Shown here: positions 34,882 to 43,400 of the stretch, piece after piece
Position numbering within the stretch: position 1 is the stretch's first letter
Layout: each line of letters opens with the position of its first letter
NCBI GenBank assembly: GCA_015258715.1
Contig: JABZHR010000003.1
Span: 1 to 64,000 of the forward strand
Length of the DNA stretch: 64,000 bases
From: Atopobium sp.
Lineage (GTDB): Bacteria > Actinomycetota > Coriobacteriia > Coriobacteriales > Atopobiaceae
Reading direction: 5' to 3'
Notes under the pieces: generated by a model
The model's database searches: none
Seen by the model: the letters and a program-made list of their open reading frames with translations, nothing else
What the model was told of the DNA's origin: nothing
Position numbers and translations under genes: made by a program

Positions 34882-35544
34882 TTACTTAGCCGCTTTGATC
34901 TCGCAAAGCTTCTTATAACCAAATAAGAAACGCTCTCCTATCTCACCTTCAGCATCAGAGGCACAAACGACTCCGTGCTCATCTGAAGTAAGGAAGGCTT
35001 CATCAAAATCAACAGTTCCATCAAATACCTGTGCGACAACATCTGGATTAAACTCAGTTGGCTCATGCAGGGTTTGCGCTAAATCAAGCACCAGACTTGT
35101 GGCTCCTGATCGAACGCTTTCTTCTGAGATACCTGCGATCAGCTTTCCGTCCTTCACTAGCCAGAGCACTTCTGGCGCACAATGAGTTTGCTGCTCTTCT
35201 CGCTGTGAAATTCTTGCACGACCCGCAAGAGATAGAACAGAGCTCTCTTCTAAAGACTGATAAGGACCAACTGTCATAGCGGCCTGACCATTGCTTTCGA
35301 GCAGAAGCATAAGAACGCCATCTGGAAATTCTTGCGATCCCTCTTTGAGCGTTCCCTCAATGTGCTGCTTAGCCCAAGCAATCAAGTGCGGAGAAACATC
35401 TTTTTGAGCAACAACTCGTCTACTCAGCGCACGTAAATGCCTGTTATCAAGAGGGAGAACACCTCCAGCCAGTCTCCAACGACAAACAAGTTCTGGATTA
35501 TCAAGCTCAAACTTCTGAGCCGCTTCTAACTCTTCCTGGTCCAC
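34882..35544 (-). CDS. Cytoplasmic protein of unknown function
   Basis: The GTG at 35544, five bases after GGAGG, gives 220 residues; an upstream TTG lacks a ribosome site. There is no signal peptide or membrane helix. The sequence is Glu/Leu-rich, with W-A-K-Q-H-I-E-G-T-L-K-E and V-L-W-L-V-K-D-G-K-L-I-A-G-I. I recognise no family. It lies 53 bases downstream of purH on the same strand and may be co-transcribed with it. Confidence 0.65.
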   Translation of the reverse strand: MDQEELEAAQKFELDNPELVCRWRLAGGVLPLDNRHLRALSRRVVAQKDVSPHLIAWAKQHIEGTLKEGSQEFPDGVLMLLLESNGQAAMTVGPYQSLEESSVLSLAGRARISQREEQQTHCAPEVLWLVKDGKLIAGISEESVRSGATSLVLDLAQTLHEPTEFNPDVVAQVFDGTVDFDEAFLTSDEHGVVCASDAEGEIGERFLFGYKKLCEIKAAK

Positions 35545-35597
35545 AGTGTCCTCCCCCAACTTTTTATGAAATGAACTGCTATTCCCGGCTTAGCAGA

Positions 35598-37187
35598 CTA
35601 GTGCCTAAAGTGTCGCTTTCCTGTAAACACCATTGCAATACCGTATTCATCACAAGCAGCAATAGACTCATCATCTCTGACTGATCCGCCTGGCTGAATA
35701 ATGGCTGTTACGCCATGGGCTGCCAAGGTATCAACGTTATCTCGGAATGGGAAAAACGCGTCGGATGCAGCCACAAGGTTCTTTGAATCAATTCCCATGC
35801 GTTCGCAAGCAGCTTCAGCTCGCTCGCACGCGAGAAGAGCAGCGTCAACACGGTTTGGCTGGCCTGGTCCCATGCCAATTCCAGCTTGATCTTTTGCAAC
35901 CAAAATAGCGTTTGACTTAACGGTCTTACAAACTTTCCAAGCAAATACCAAATCATTCAGCTCTTCTGGAGTTGGTTGACGCTTAGTAACAACCTCAAAG
36001 CTCTCTGCAGTTTCATCTGCATGATCAAGGTCTTGCACCAACAGTCCACCGTCAACAGTTCTCATTTCGAGCTCACGGCTTCTATCGATTCCGCCCGTAG
36101 CTAAGACGCGGAGATTGGTTCTTTTTGACAGGCGCTCAAGAGCCTCTTCTGTGAAGCTTGGTGCAATAAGAACCTCAACAAACTGCTTATTGATATCTGC
36201 GAAGTGCTCAACAAACTCCATCGGAACCTCTCTGTTTACTGCAATAATTCCGCCAAAAGCAGAAAGCGGATCACAAGCAAATGCTCGGTCATATGCCTCA
36301 ACAACATTTTCTGCCGTTGCAGAACCACAAGGATTCTGGTGTTTCAAAATAATGACTGATGGATCATCAAACTCACGAACAGCCGCCCAAGCTGCATCAG
36401 TATCCAGCAAATTGTTGTAAGACAAAGGCTTACCCTGAAGCTGCTGGGCGTTTGCTAAAGAGTGCGCAGGAGCGCCAGGCATCTTGTAAAACGCTGCGGA
36501 CTGCTGAGGATTTTCTCCATAACGAAGATCCTGCTCTTTTGTTGCCTTTACCAGCAAAGTCTCTGGGAATTTACTCTGATCTGATTCAACTACACCAGAA
36601 AGGTATGCAGCAATAGCGCCATCGTATGCAGCTGTTGTCTTAAATACCTTCAAAGCAAGTTGCTGGCGAGAAGCCCTTGTAGTTGCACCGTTATTGGAAC
36701 GCATCTCATCAAGAACACGACCATAATCTGCTGGATCAACAACAACCGTAACAAAGTCATTATTCTTTGCAGCAGAGCGGAGCATTGAAGGTCCGCCAAT
36801 ATCGATGTGCTCAATTGCATTTTCTAGTGTCACTGATGGATCAGCTACGGTCTTCTCAAACTCATAAAGGTTAACGCAGACCAGGTCAATCATGCCGATA
36901 CCATTGTTCTCTGCATCTGCAACATGACCGGGATTATCTCTGCGACATAAGAGGCCACCATGGACGCGAGGATGCAATGTTTTAACGCGGCCATCCATCA
37001 TCTCTGGAAATCCGGTATAGGACTCAATGGGGATTACAGGAACGCCAGCCTCTTCAAGGATTTTTGCAGTTCCACCTGTTGAAATTACCTCTACACCAAA
37101 CTCTTTAGTAAGAGCCTGTGCAAATTCAACAATACCCGTTTTGTCTGTTACCGAGATTAGCGCACGTTTGATAGGGGCTTCAGCCAT
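35598..37187 (-). CDS. purH: Bifunctional AICAR formyltransferase / IMP cyclohydrolase
   Basis: From the ATG at 37187 (AAGGAG upstream) the protein has 529 residues. The N-terminal IMP cyclohydrolase domain starts R-A-L-I-S-V-T-D-K-T-G with S-T-G-G-T-A and S-Y-T-G-F-P-E-M-M-D-G-R-V-K-T-L-H-P. The C-terminal formyltransferase domain has the catalytic K-H-x-N-P-C-G-S-A and S-D-A-F-F-P-F-R-D. It catalyses the last two steps of purine synthesis. PurC and PurB lie elsewhere in this window, so the pathway genes are dispersed. Confidence 0.97.
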   Translation of the reverse strand: MAEAPIKRALISVTDKTGIVEFAQALTKEFGVEVISTGGTAKILEEAGVPVIPIESYTGFPEMMDGRVKTLHPRVHGGLLCRRDNPGHVADAENNGIGMIDLVCVNLYEFEKTVADPSVTLENAIEHIDIGGPSMLRSAAKNNDFVTVVVDPADYGRVLDEMRSNNGATTRASRQQLALKVFKTTAAYDGAIAAYLSGVVESDQSKFPETLLVKATKEQDLRYGENPQQSAAFYKMPGAPAHSLANAQQLQGKPLSYNNLLDTDAAWAAVREFDDPSVIILKHQNPCGSATAENVVEAYDRAFACDPLSAFGGIIAVNREVPMEFVEHFADINKQFVEVLIAPSFTEEALERLSKRTNLRVLATGGIDRSRELEMRTVDGGLLVQDLDHADETAESFEVVTKRQPTPEELNDLVFAWKVCKTVKSNAILVAKDQAGIGMGPGQPNRVDAALLACERAEAACERMGIDSKNLVAASDAFFPFRDNVDTLAAHGVTAIIQPGGSVRDDESIAACDEYGIAMVFTGKRHFRH

Positions 37188-37262
37188 TGCCGCTCCTTTG
37201 TGTTTGACACTTACTATCAGAAACACCTACAGCCTATCAGCTGCAAAACACTACGTACTAGA

Positions 37263-37291
37263 TGTAAACAAACTTGAAACTATTCTATAAT
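37263..37291 (+). promoter_or_regulatory. Predicted sigma-70 type promoter for the GNAT-gluQ pair
   Basis: A perfect -10 box TATAAT (37286-37291) lies 17 bases after a weak -35 TGTAAA (37263-37268), about 38 bases before the GNAT start. It lies in the divergent gap with purH. Confidence 0.6.
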
Positions 37292-37328
37292 CTTCCGCTG
37301 TAAAAACGCATGAAAGGAACTATTTCAT

Positions 37329-37958
37329 ATGTCTGACGATACTCCAATCATAGTCCCCTTCGAAGATACTGACTTACCAGAACTTATCTCAATCGTTGAA
37401 CGCGTCTGGTACTTGGACGGCGATGAATCTAAAGAGACCAGTAGGTCTCTGGCTACCATTGATATTTCGTACTACATTGGCGTTTCAACTCATCGCTTTG
37501 TTGCAAAAAGCGGAAATACAGTTCTCGGCTTTATTTTCTGCTCCAACGGAGAAGACCCAGAAGATCGGCAGAAATGGGTTGAGCTTGAAAATGCCTCAAC
37601 CATTACAGCTAAAAAACTCTTAAGCCAGAAAGACTTTGAAGGCTATGAAGCCTTTGGTGTCGTCGAATCAAACCTGATTCACAAATACTGGCATGAAGGA
37701 GTCAAAACTCCCAAGTGGGAAATTACACTATTCTGCGTAAGTCCTGCTGCTCAAGGAGAAGGTGTCGGCGGTAAGCTCTTCTCCTATATGCTCAATTTTT
37801 TGAAAGAGCAAGGAGCTAAGCATTACTTCCTTACAACAGATGATGACTGCGACATTAGTTTCTACCAACACAAGAGTCTTACCTGTAAAGATAAGGCTCC
37901 GATTAAAGCGGATGGACAAGACTTCGGCTTTGCCTATATCTATGCGGGAGATCTCTAA
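37329..37958 (+). CDS. GNAT-family N-acetyltransferase
   Basis: The 209-residue protein has the acetyl-CoA-binding motif A in V-S-P-A-A-Q-G-E-G-V-G-G-K-L-F, followed by a typical helix and the T-T-D-D-D-C-D-I-S-F-Y-Q-H motif B. The acceptor substrate is unknown. It is followed after 2 bases by gluQ, whose ribosome site GGGAG lies within its last codons, so the two genes are coupled. Confidence 0.87.
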   Translation: MSDDTPIIVPFEDTDLPELISIVERVWYLDGDESKETSRSLATIDISYYIGVSTHRFVAKSGNTVLGFIFCSNGEDPEDRQKWVELENASTITAKKLLSQKDFEGYEAFGVVESNLIHKYWHEGVKTPKWEITLFCVSPAAQGEGVGGKLFSYMLNFLKEQGAKHYFLTTDDDCDISFYQHKSLTCKDKAPIKADGQDFGFAYIYAGDL

Positions 37959-37960
37959 GA

Positions 37961-38896
37961 ATGAGTTCTTGCGTTGGAAGATTTGCGCCCACACCTTCTG
38001 GAAGAATGCATCTAGGTAACGTTTTCTCAGCTCTTATGGCTTGGGCCAGCGTTCGTTCCCAAAATGGCAGCCTCGTTCTTCGCATCGAAGACTTGGATAT
38101 CCGTGCTCATAATCCTCAATACACCTCCCTCCTCCTTGATGATTTACAGTGGTTGGGACTAACTTGGGACAAAGGTCCGTATTACCAAAGCAAGCGAACA
38201 GAGCTCTACCAAGAAGCTCTTTCAGATTTGAGGCAGCAGGGACTCTTGTATCCCTGCTTTTGCTCCCGAGCAGACTTACACGCTGCACAAGCTCCTCATG
38301 CAAGTGATGGCACGTATGTCTATACAGGAACTTGCCGCAACCTCAGCCAACCTGAGCGTAATGAGCTCTCAGCCCATAAAATTCCAGCAACACGTATGCA
38401 AGTTCCTAATAAGATCTACACTTTTGAAGATAGGGTCTACGGTTCTACATCACAAAACCTTGCTGAATCATGCGGAGACTTTATTGTTCAACGTGCAGAT
38501 GGCGTCTTTGCCTATCAGCTTGCCGTGGTAGTAGACGATGCTGATATGGGCATAACTGAAGTGGTCAGAGGATCAGATCTTCTTTCCTCAACTCCTAGGC
38601 AGCTTTATTTGCAAGACGTGCTTGGTCTTTCTCATCCCACGTACGCACACCTCCCCTTACTTGTTGCGCCTGATGGTAGGCGACTTTCAAAGCGCAATCA
38701 TGATCTAGACCTTGGCGTCCTTAGATCCCAAGGAAAAACACCAGAAGAGATTCTTGGCTTTCTTGCTTATTGCGTAGGCCTCACAAAAGAGAACGAGCCT
38801 CTTTCCGCAGTACAAATTGCAAATCGTTTTTCTTGGGAGACACTTCGCGCTCACCGAGAAAACGTGGTTGTTGAGCATTTTTCACATGTTTTGTAA
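37961..38896 (+). CDS. gluQ: Glutamyl-Q tRNA(Asp) synthetase
   Basis: The 311-residue protein is a class I glutamyl-tRNA synthetase catalytic core without an anticodon-binding domain. It has G-R-F-A-P-T-P-S-G-R-M-H-L-G-N (HIGH-type), a zinc-binding C-F-C-S...Y...C region near 98-120 and R-L-S-K-R-N (KMSKS-type). GluQ attaches glutamate to queuosine at position 34 of tRNA(Asp). Together with QueT at 28 kb it implies queuosine-modified tRNA. Confidence 0.93.
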   Translation: MSSCVGRFAPTPSGRMHLGNVFSALMAWASVRSQNGSLVLRIEDLDIRAHNPQYTSLLLDDLQWLGLTWDKGPYYQSKRTELYQEALSDLRQQGLLYPCFCSRADLHAAQAPHASDGTYVYTGTCRNLSQPERNELSAHKIPATRMQVPNKIYTFEDRVYGSTSQNLAESCGDFIVQRADGVFAYQLAVVVDDADMGITEVVRGSDLLSSTPRQLYLQDVLGLSHPTYAHLPLLVAPDGRRLSKRNHDLDLGVLRSQGKTPEEILGFLAYCVGLTKENEPLSAVQIANRFSWETLRAHRENVVVEHFSHVL

Positions 38897-38950
38897 AATG
38901 TCTTATTGTGAGTGACGCCAGTTCGGGGTATCATTCTCAAGCACCCATTT

Positions 38951-39038
38951 TGGAGAGCTGACCGAGAGGCCGAAGGTGCTCGCCTGCTAAGCGAGTATGG
39001 GCCCCAAGCCCATCTGGGGTTCGAATCCCCAGCTCTCC
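38951..39038 (+). tRNA. tRNA-Ser (GCT)
   Basis: This 88-base sequence folds as a type II tRNA. The acceptor GGAGAGC pairs with GCTCTCC, the anticodon arm CTCGC-CTGCTAA-GCGAG reads GCT, a long variable arm follows, and the T arm is CTGGGGTTCGAATCCCCAG. CCA is not encoded. Confidence 0.96.
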
Positions 39039-39050
39039 GCCAGAATTTTC

Positions 39051-39080
39051 CGCTCGTTGCACCTCTGCAACGAGCTTTTT
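39051..39080 (+). terminator. Terminator of tRNA-Ser
   Basis: A perfect 10-bp stem (39051-39060 with 39065-39074), loop CCTC, is followed by TTTTTT. Confidence 0.93.
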
Positions 39081-39156
39081 TCTTACCAAGAAGAACTTTT
39101 TCTAAGATTAGTCTTGCATTTTTAACTGGAAAATGGCATTCTATCTACTTGCACGC

Positions 39157-39233
39157 GGCGTTACCTCAGCTGGATAGAGGACCTGACTACGAATCAGGGC
39201 GTCATAGGTTCGAATCCTATACGCCGCACCACT
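39157..39233 (+). tRNA. tRNA-Arg (ACG)
   Basis: The acceptor GCGGCGT pairs with ACGCCGC, the anticodon arm CCTGA-CTACGAA-TCAGG reads ACG, and the T loop is GGTTCGAATCC. The 3' CCA is encoded (39231-39233). The A34 would be deaminated to inosine. Confidence 0.96.
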
Positions 39234-39242
39234 TGAACTTAG

Positions 39243-39269
39243 GAGCTCCTTCGGGGGCTCTTTTTTATT
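39243..39269 (+). terminator. Terminator of tRNA-Arg(ACG)
   Basis: A 7-bp stem (39243-39249 with 39254-39260) with a TTCG tetraloop is followed by TTTTTTATT. The T-run overlaps the stop codon of the convergent small gene. Confidence 0.92.
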
Positions 39270-39588
39270 ATCTACCTGGTCTTAAGGCTACTTCACCAGC
39301 AGAGTTAGCATATAAATAACGGTAAGAAATGCCAGCTTCATCAAGCTCATCCATTACCTCAGCCATACATGTTTCTGCCATGATGACCTCAAGATATTCT
39401 TGTGGACTTAAGTCTTTTAACCCCACCCTGCCTTGGTCTGAAATCCATTTTCTTAAAGCTGCAAGTTGCTCTGGTGCTATATGGATTTCTGAATAAAACT
39501 CCTTGTGACCGAATCCAATTTCTGCTGCACTACCCTGCACAAACTGCCGTACTACAATATCTTTTTGTACCTCTACCAAACCTTTCAT
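39268..39588 (-). CDS. Small protein of unknown function behind a LexA-type palindrome
   Basis: The 106-residue product has no signal peptide or membrane helix and no family I recognise. It is acidic, with W-I-S-D-Q-G-R-V-G-L-K-D-L-S-P-Q-E-Y-L-E in the middle, followed by E-V-M-D-E-L-D-E-A-G-I-S-Y-R-Y-L-Y-A-N. The ATG follows GAGGTAGCT. A TATACT -10 box (39619-39624) and a palindrome of LexA/SOS type lie just upstream, so damage-inducible expression is plausible. It is a single gene between tRNA-Arg and serS. Confidence 0.78.
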   Translation of the reverse strand: MKGLVEVQKDIVVRQFVQGSAAEIGFGHKEFYSEIHIAPEQLAALRKWISDQGRVGLKDLSPQEYLEVIMAETCMAEVMDELDEAGISYRYLYANSAGEVALRPGR

Positions 39589-39630
39589 AGCTACCTCTTT
39601 CTTCTTTTGCTAGCCACTAGTATAGCTGAT

Positions 39631-39652
39631 TTATAGAACATATGTTCTATAA
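39631..39652 (-). promoter_or_regulatory. Candidate LexA (SOS) operator
   Basis: A perfect 22-bp palindrome has the core GAACATATGTTC, matching the Gram-positive SOS box pattern GAAC-N4-GTTC. It covers the -35 region of the promoter whose -10 is TATACT at 39619-39624, which suits repression. It lies 43 bases upstream of the start of the 106-residue gene. Confidence 0.7.
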
Positions 39653-39654
39653 AT

Positions 39655-39697
39655 CACTAAAAGAAATGGTCTCCACAATTCTGTAGAAGACCATTTC
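39655..39697 (-). terminator. Intrinsic terminator of serS
   Basis: A perfect 10-bp inverted repeat (39663-39672 with 39688-39697) with a 15-base loop is followed on the minus strand by TTTTAG. It lies 33 bases after the serS stop. Confidence 0.8.
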
Positions 39698-39730
39698 AAG
39701 AATTAAATCAGTTTTGATTAAAAAGAGAAA

Positions 39731-41014
39731 CTATTCTGGGCGAATAACCTCGATACCACCCATGTAAGGACGAAGCGCCTCGGGTACGGTAACGGAGCCA
39801 TCTGCGTTCTGATAATTCTCCATAATTGCAGCCATAGTACGACCAACTGCAAGACCAGAACCGTTAAGCGTATGAACCAGACGGGTGCCCTTGAACTCTG
39901 CTGGATCCTTATAGCGGATATTTGCACGACGTGCCTGGAAATCCCAGCAGTTGGAGCAGGAAGAAATCTCCTTGTATGCGTTATAGCTTGGGAGCCAAAC
40001 CTCAATGTCGTAGCACTTGCATGCAGAGAAGCCAATATCACCAGTGCAGAGAGTTACCACGTGATAAGGAAGACCCAGGAGCTGAAGGATCTTCTCGGCT
40101 TCCTGAACCATGGACTCAAGCTGATTCATGGAATCCTCAGGCTTTGCAAACTTGACCATCTCTACCTTGTCAAACTGGTGAACGCGAATGATGCCGCGGG
40201 TATCTCGACCAGCTGAACCTGCCTCCTCACGGAAGCATGGGGTAAATGCGGTGTAGAGCAGAGGAAGCTGAGATGCATCCAGAATCTCGTCACGGTGGAT
40301 ATTAGTGAGCTGAACCTCAGCAGTTGGAATCAGGTAGAGGTCAGGCTGAACGTGGTAGAGGTCCTCTTCAAACTTAGGAAGCTGACCGGTACCAAACAGG
40401 GAATCCTGATTTGTAATAACTGGTGGCCACCACTCTTTGAATCCTGCCTGGTTGTGCGTATCAATCATAAAGTTGATAAGCGCGCGCTCCATACGAGCAC
40501 CCATGCCGCCAAGCAGATAGAAACGAGTTCCCGCAAGCTTTACGCCACGATCAAAGTCAATCATGCCCAGCTCAGGTCCAAGATCCCAGTGTGCTTTTGG
40601 CTCAAAATCAAACTGAGTTGGCTCTCCCCACTTGCGGACCTCAGGGTTGTCGGAATCGTCCTTGCCGTAAGGAACTGATGCGTCTGGAATGTTTGGAATA
40701 GCTGCGACAAGAGCCGTAAGCTCCTCCTCAACCTCTCCGCGACGCTGGTCAAGCTCTGCGATGCGGTCTTTATTAGCTGCTACCTGCTCTTTAGCTGCCT
40801 CAGCCTCTTCCTTCTTGCCCTCACGCATGAGAAGGCCAATCTGCTTAGAAACAGCGTTGCGCTCTGCCTGAAGAGACTCAACCTCAGCGATTACGCTCCT
40901 GCGCTCCTCATCAAGCTCAAAGAATTTCTCGCGATCCCAATGAGCATTTTGCCTGGACTCGCAAGACTTATCTACGAGGTCAGGGTTCTCGCGCACAAAT
41001 TTGATATCAAGCAT
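39731..41014 (-). CDS. serS: Seryl-tRNA synthetase
   Basis: The 427-residue class II synthetase has an N-terminal coiled-coil arm (about residues 30-105, rich in Glu/Lys/Gln) that recognises the long variable arm of tRNA-Ser. Motif 2 (F-R-E-E-A-G-S-A-G-R-D-T-R-G-I-I-R-V-H-Q-F) and motif 3 (G-S-G-L-A-V-G-R-T) are clear. The ATG follows AAGGAG at 8 bases. No T-box leader was found upstream. Confidence 0.97.
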   Translation of the reverse strand: MLDIKFVRENPDLVDKSCESRQNAHWDREKFFELDEERRSVIAEVESLQAERNAVSKQIGLLMREGKKEEAEAAKEQVAANKDRIAELDQRRGEVEEELTALVAAIPNIPDASVPYGKDDSDNPEVRKWGEPTQFDFEPKAHWDLGPELGMIDFDRGVKLAGTRFYLLGGMGARMERALINFMIDTHNQAGFKEWWPPVITNQDSLFGTGQLPKFEEDLYHVQPDLYLIPTAEVQLTNIHRDEILDASQLPLLYTAFTPCFREEAGSAGRDTRGIIRVHQFDKVEMVKFAKPEDSMNQLESMVQEAEKILQLLGLPYHVVTLCTGDIGFSACKCYDIEVWLPSYNAYKEISSCSNCWDFQARRANIRYKDPAEFKGTRLVHTLNGSGLAVGRTMAAIMENYQNADGSVTVPEALRPYMGGIEVIRPE

Positions 41015-41124
41015 GCAGCTTCTCCTTGAATCAACACTTTTTAGCAGTGCATTTTTTCTTATAGCCTACCAAGTATATACTTGTATTTGGATTCTTAACC
41101 CTTCACATGTTCTGGAGCTGGATT

Positions 41125-41343
41125 ATGGACGCAATTAACTCTTTTATTGGTTGGCTTTTTGGCGATAAGACCGGCGTGTTGTTCCTCGTACTTGGTGGAA
41201 TTTTGCTCTTCTTGGTCATTTCTTTTGTGTTGGAGCGCAAAACCAAAAAGATGTATTTCAACCACAAAAAGACCGAGGATGACTGGGATCTCTTCGGAGA
41301 AGACGAAGAAGGCTGGTCTGACTTTGATGCAGACAACAAATAA
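41125..41343 (+). CDS. Small membrane protein with acidic tail, function unknown
   Basis: From the ATG at 41125 (GGAG seven bases upstream) the product has 72 residues. One membrane helix (about 15-37) is followed by a basic stretch L-E-R-K-T-K-K and a Trp/Asp/Glu-rich cytoplasmic tail with D-D-W-D-L-F-G-E-D-E-E-G-W. An ATG six codons upstream is possible. A strong terminator follows. No family was recognised; the good ribosome site and terminator support it as a gene. Confidence 0.7.
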   Translation: MDAINSFIGWLFGDKTGVLFLVLGGILLFLVISFVLERKTKKMYFNHKKTEDDWDLFGEDEEGWSDFDADNK

Positions 41344-41348
41344 GTAAC

Positions 41349-41375
41349 AAAAAAGCCCCGTAAAGGGGCTTTTTA
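41349..41375. terminator. Bidirectional terminator between the small membrane gene and tRNA-Leu
   Basis: A GCCCC/GGGGC stem (41355-41359 with 41365-41369), loop GTAAA, is extended by flanking A and T runs on both sides, so it can act for both the plus-strand gene and the minus-strand tRNA. Confidence 0.9.
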
Positions 41376-41383
41376 AATGCAAA

Positions 41384-41470
41384 TGGTGCGGGCGAAGGGA
41401 CTTGAACCCCCATGAACTTGCGTTCATACGGACCTGAACCGTACGCGTCTGCCAATTCCGCCACACCCGC
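41384..41470 (-). tRNA. tRNA-Leu (CAG)
   Basis: On the minus strand the acceptor GCGGGTG pairs with CGCCCGC, the anticodon arm TACGG-TTCAGGT-CCGTA reads CAG, a long variable arm follows, and the T arm has GGGGGTTCAAGTCCC. CCA is encoded (41384-41386). Confidence 0.95.
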
Positions 41471-41603
41471 GTGCTAGGGAATAATACTACAACATTTTGT
41501 TTTCTTCTAATGGAAAAACAATAGATATATAAGAAATTTCTTTTCAGCGGTAGAATATAGACAGTCACGGCCGACAAACACACTTTAAACACAGGAGGTT
41601 GCC

Positions 41604-43400
41604 GTGAGTGACTCGCGGTCACAGACCACGCAAACTACATATATACACTCGTCTTCTGCTCAACAGGCCTCTCCTGCTGCTGAGCCAGAGATTTTGCTGG
41701 ATCGATATCGCGTTCTTGCCCGTAGGGGCAATGGAGGCTTCGGTACCGTCTGTACCTGCTGGGATACTCGTTTGCAGAGGCGCGTAGCTATCAAACGTAT
41801 GCCACTTTTAGGCGCTTCCGAGACACCTGGCGTGCTTGCTTCTACTGTTGACGAAGCTCTTTCAGAGGCAAGAACTGCCTGTTTGCTGGCACACCCCAAC
41901 ATTGTGACCGTTCACGATTTTGAAATTGAAGGCGATTACGCCTACCTGGTCATGGAGTTTGTTGACGGCCTCAATCTGTCTGAGCTTCTAGCTCGTGTTG
42001 AAGGCGGTTATCTCACCTACGCTGAAGCTGCTCACATGGTTTCTTCACTTGCAAAGGCGCTTCAATATGCCCATGAAAATGGCGTGCTCCATCTGGACAT
42101 TAAGCCAACAAACATCATGATCGACCGCCAAGGTACCGTAAAACTTGCCGACTTTGGTATGGCAACACTTGCCTCGGCTGCTGGTTATGGCGGTGCTCGA
42201 GGTGGCACGGTGGGCTACATGCCTCCTGAGCAGGTTGAAGGTATGCTTGTTGACGAGCGTGCTGACATCTTCTCGCTTGCTGTTGTTTTAAGGCAGGCGC
42301 TAACAGGCACCAATGTATTTGCAGGCAGAACGGCTAAAGAGTCCCTTGATCGCATGTACAAGGGCCCAAAGATTCCTCTTCTTAAAGAGGATCCCGAGGT
42401 TCCGTTTGCTGTAGACGCCGCCCTAACGCAGGCACTTTCTCCCGAGCCATCAATGAGACAGGGAAGCGTCTTAGAATTTGCACAAGATATTGTGGCTCCT
42501 CTTGGCAGCGAAAAACAGGGCGAGAAAAGCCTCAAGGCCCTCGTAGAACAGTCAGAAGAAGAGGAAACCGAGACGTGGGACGTCAAGCATCTTCCCCTCT
42601 CAATCCGCTTCCCCTGGCTACCTTCGGCTGCCGTGCGTGGCACAACCGCCTTGGTCACCGGCGTTCTTCTCGCCCAATTGTTCCAGCTCATTGCCCCAGA
42701 ATCGCTTACGTTTATTGTAGTTGGCTCTCTTGTGGGGGCTGCAGCTGCTGCTCTTTGGACGCCCTTAGGATCTGCGCTTGTCATCGCGTGTGCGGTATAC
42801 GCTTTGGCAAGTATTAGTCCTACCAGCACTTCGTTTCCGTTTGCGACGCTCGTAACCTTGGTGAGCGTTATCTGGTGGGCGTTTGCGGGAAGAGTCTCAA
42901 AATTCAGCAGCATTAACTGCCTCTTGGGCGCCTTGTTGCCTGCTCCGGTTTCAGCTCCAGCGCTAGTTTCTGCAACAATGAGGCCTCTTTCTGCAGCTTT
43001 AACAGGAGCCTTTAGCTTTCTCTTTGGAACGCTGCTTGTCAAAGGCATGTCTTTTGGCTTTGCGGCAACACCTCTTGCCTATGACTACACCTCACTGGCC
43101 TCAGGCCTTCCATTTTGGACTCGTTTGGGAGCATGCGCTCTATCTGCTCTTTTTGGATCGCTGATAAGCCAAAAAAGACGGCGCGGATGGGCGGTTTTGG
43201 GACAAATTGTCTGCGCCTCATTGCTTTCAGGTGGCTTTATATGGGCAGCTTGGATGGAGAATCCCAATTTTTGGGTAGTTGAAAGTATAGTTTCTGTATT
43301 AATTACGGTATTCTTATGTGTACTTGTATGTATTGCAATTGTCCTGATAGGTCCACTTCAAGCGGATCAGGAAGGCGAGGAATTAGATGAGCTTTCTTAG
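41604..43400 (+). CDS. Ser/Thr protein kinase with multi-pass membrane C-terminus
   Basis: The GTG at 41604 follows AGGAGG at five bases; the product has 598 residues. The kinase domain (about 34-300) has the glycine loop G-N-G-G-F-G-T-V, the ATP lysine Lys64 in V-A-I-K-R, the catalytic loop H-L-D-I-K-P-T-N (Asp165, with Leu instead of the usual Arg, so non-RD), and D-F-G at 183-185. Residues about 330-590 form seven or more membrane helices, with no PASTA domains. It occupies the pknA place in an actinobacterial cell-growth cluster and overlaps fhaA by 14 bases. Confidence 0.92.
   Translation: MSDSRSQTTQTTYIHSSSAQQASPAAEPEILLDRYRVLARRGNGGFGTVCTCWDTRLQRRVAIKRMPLLGASETPGVLASTVDEALSEARTACLLAHPNIVTVHDFEIEGDYAYLVMEFVDGLNLSELLARVEGGYLTYAEAAHMVSSLAKALQYAHENGVLHLDIKPTNIMIDRQGTVKLADFGMATLASAAGYGGARGGTVGYMPPEQVEGMLVDERADIFSLAVVLRQALTGTNVFAGRTAKESLDRMYKGPKIPLLKEDPEVPFAVDAALTQALSPEPSMRQGSVLEFAQDIVAPLGSEKQGEKSLKALVEQSEEEETETWDVKHLPLSIRFPWLPSAAVRGTTALVTGVLLAQLFQLIAPESLTFIVVGSLVGAAAAALWTPLGSALVIACAVYALASISPTSTSFPFATLVTLVSVIWWAFAGRVSKFSSINCLLGALLPAPVSAPALVSATMRPLSAALTGAFSFLFGTLLVKGMSFGFAATPLAYDYTSLASGLPFWTRLGACALSALFGSLISQKRRRGWAVLGQIVCASLLSGGFIWAAWMENPNFWVVESIVSVLITVFLCVLVCIAIVLIGPLQADQEGEELDELS

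Noticed and set aside
41015..41106. Possible T-box leader before serS
   Set aside because: The leader is under 100 bases with no specifier stem or T-box sequence.
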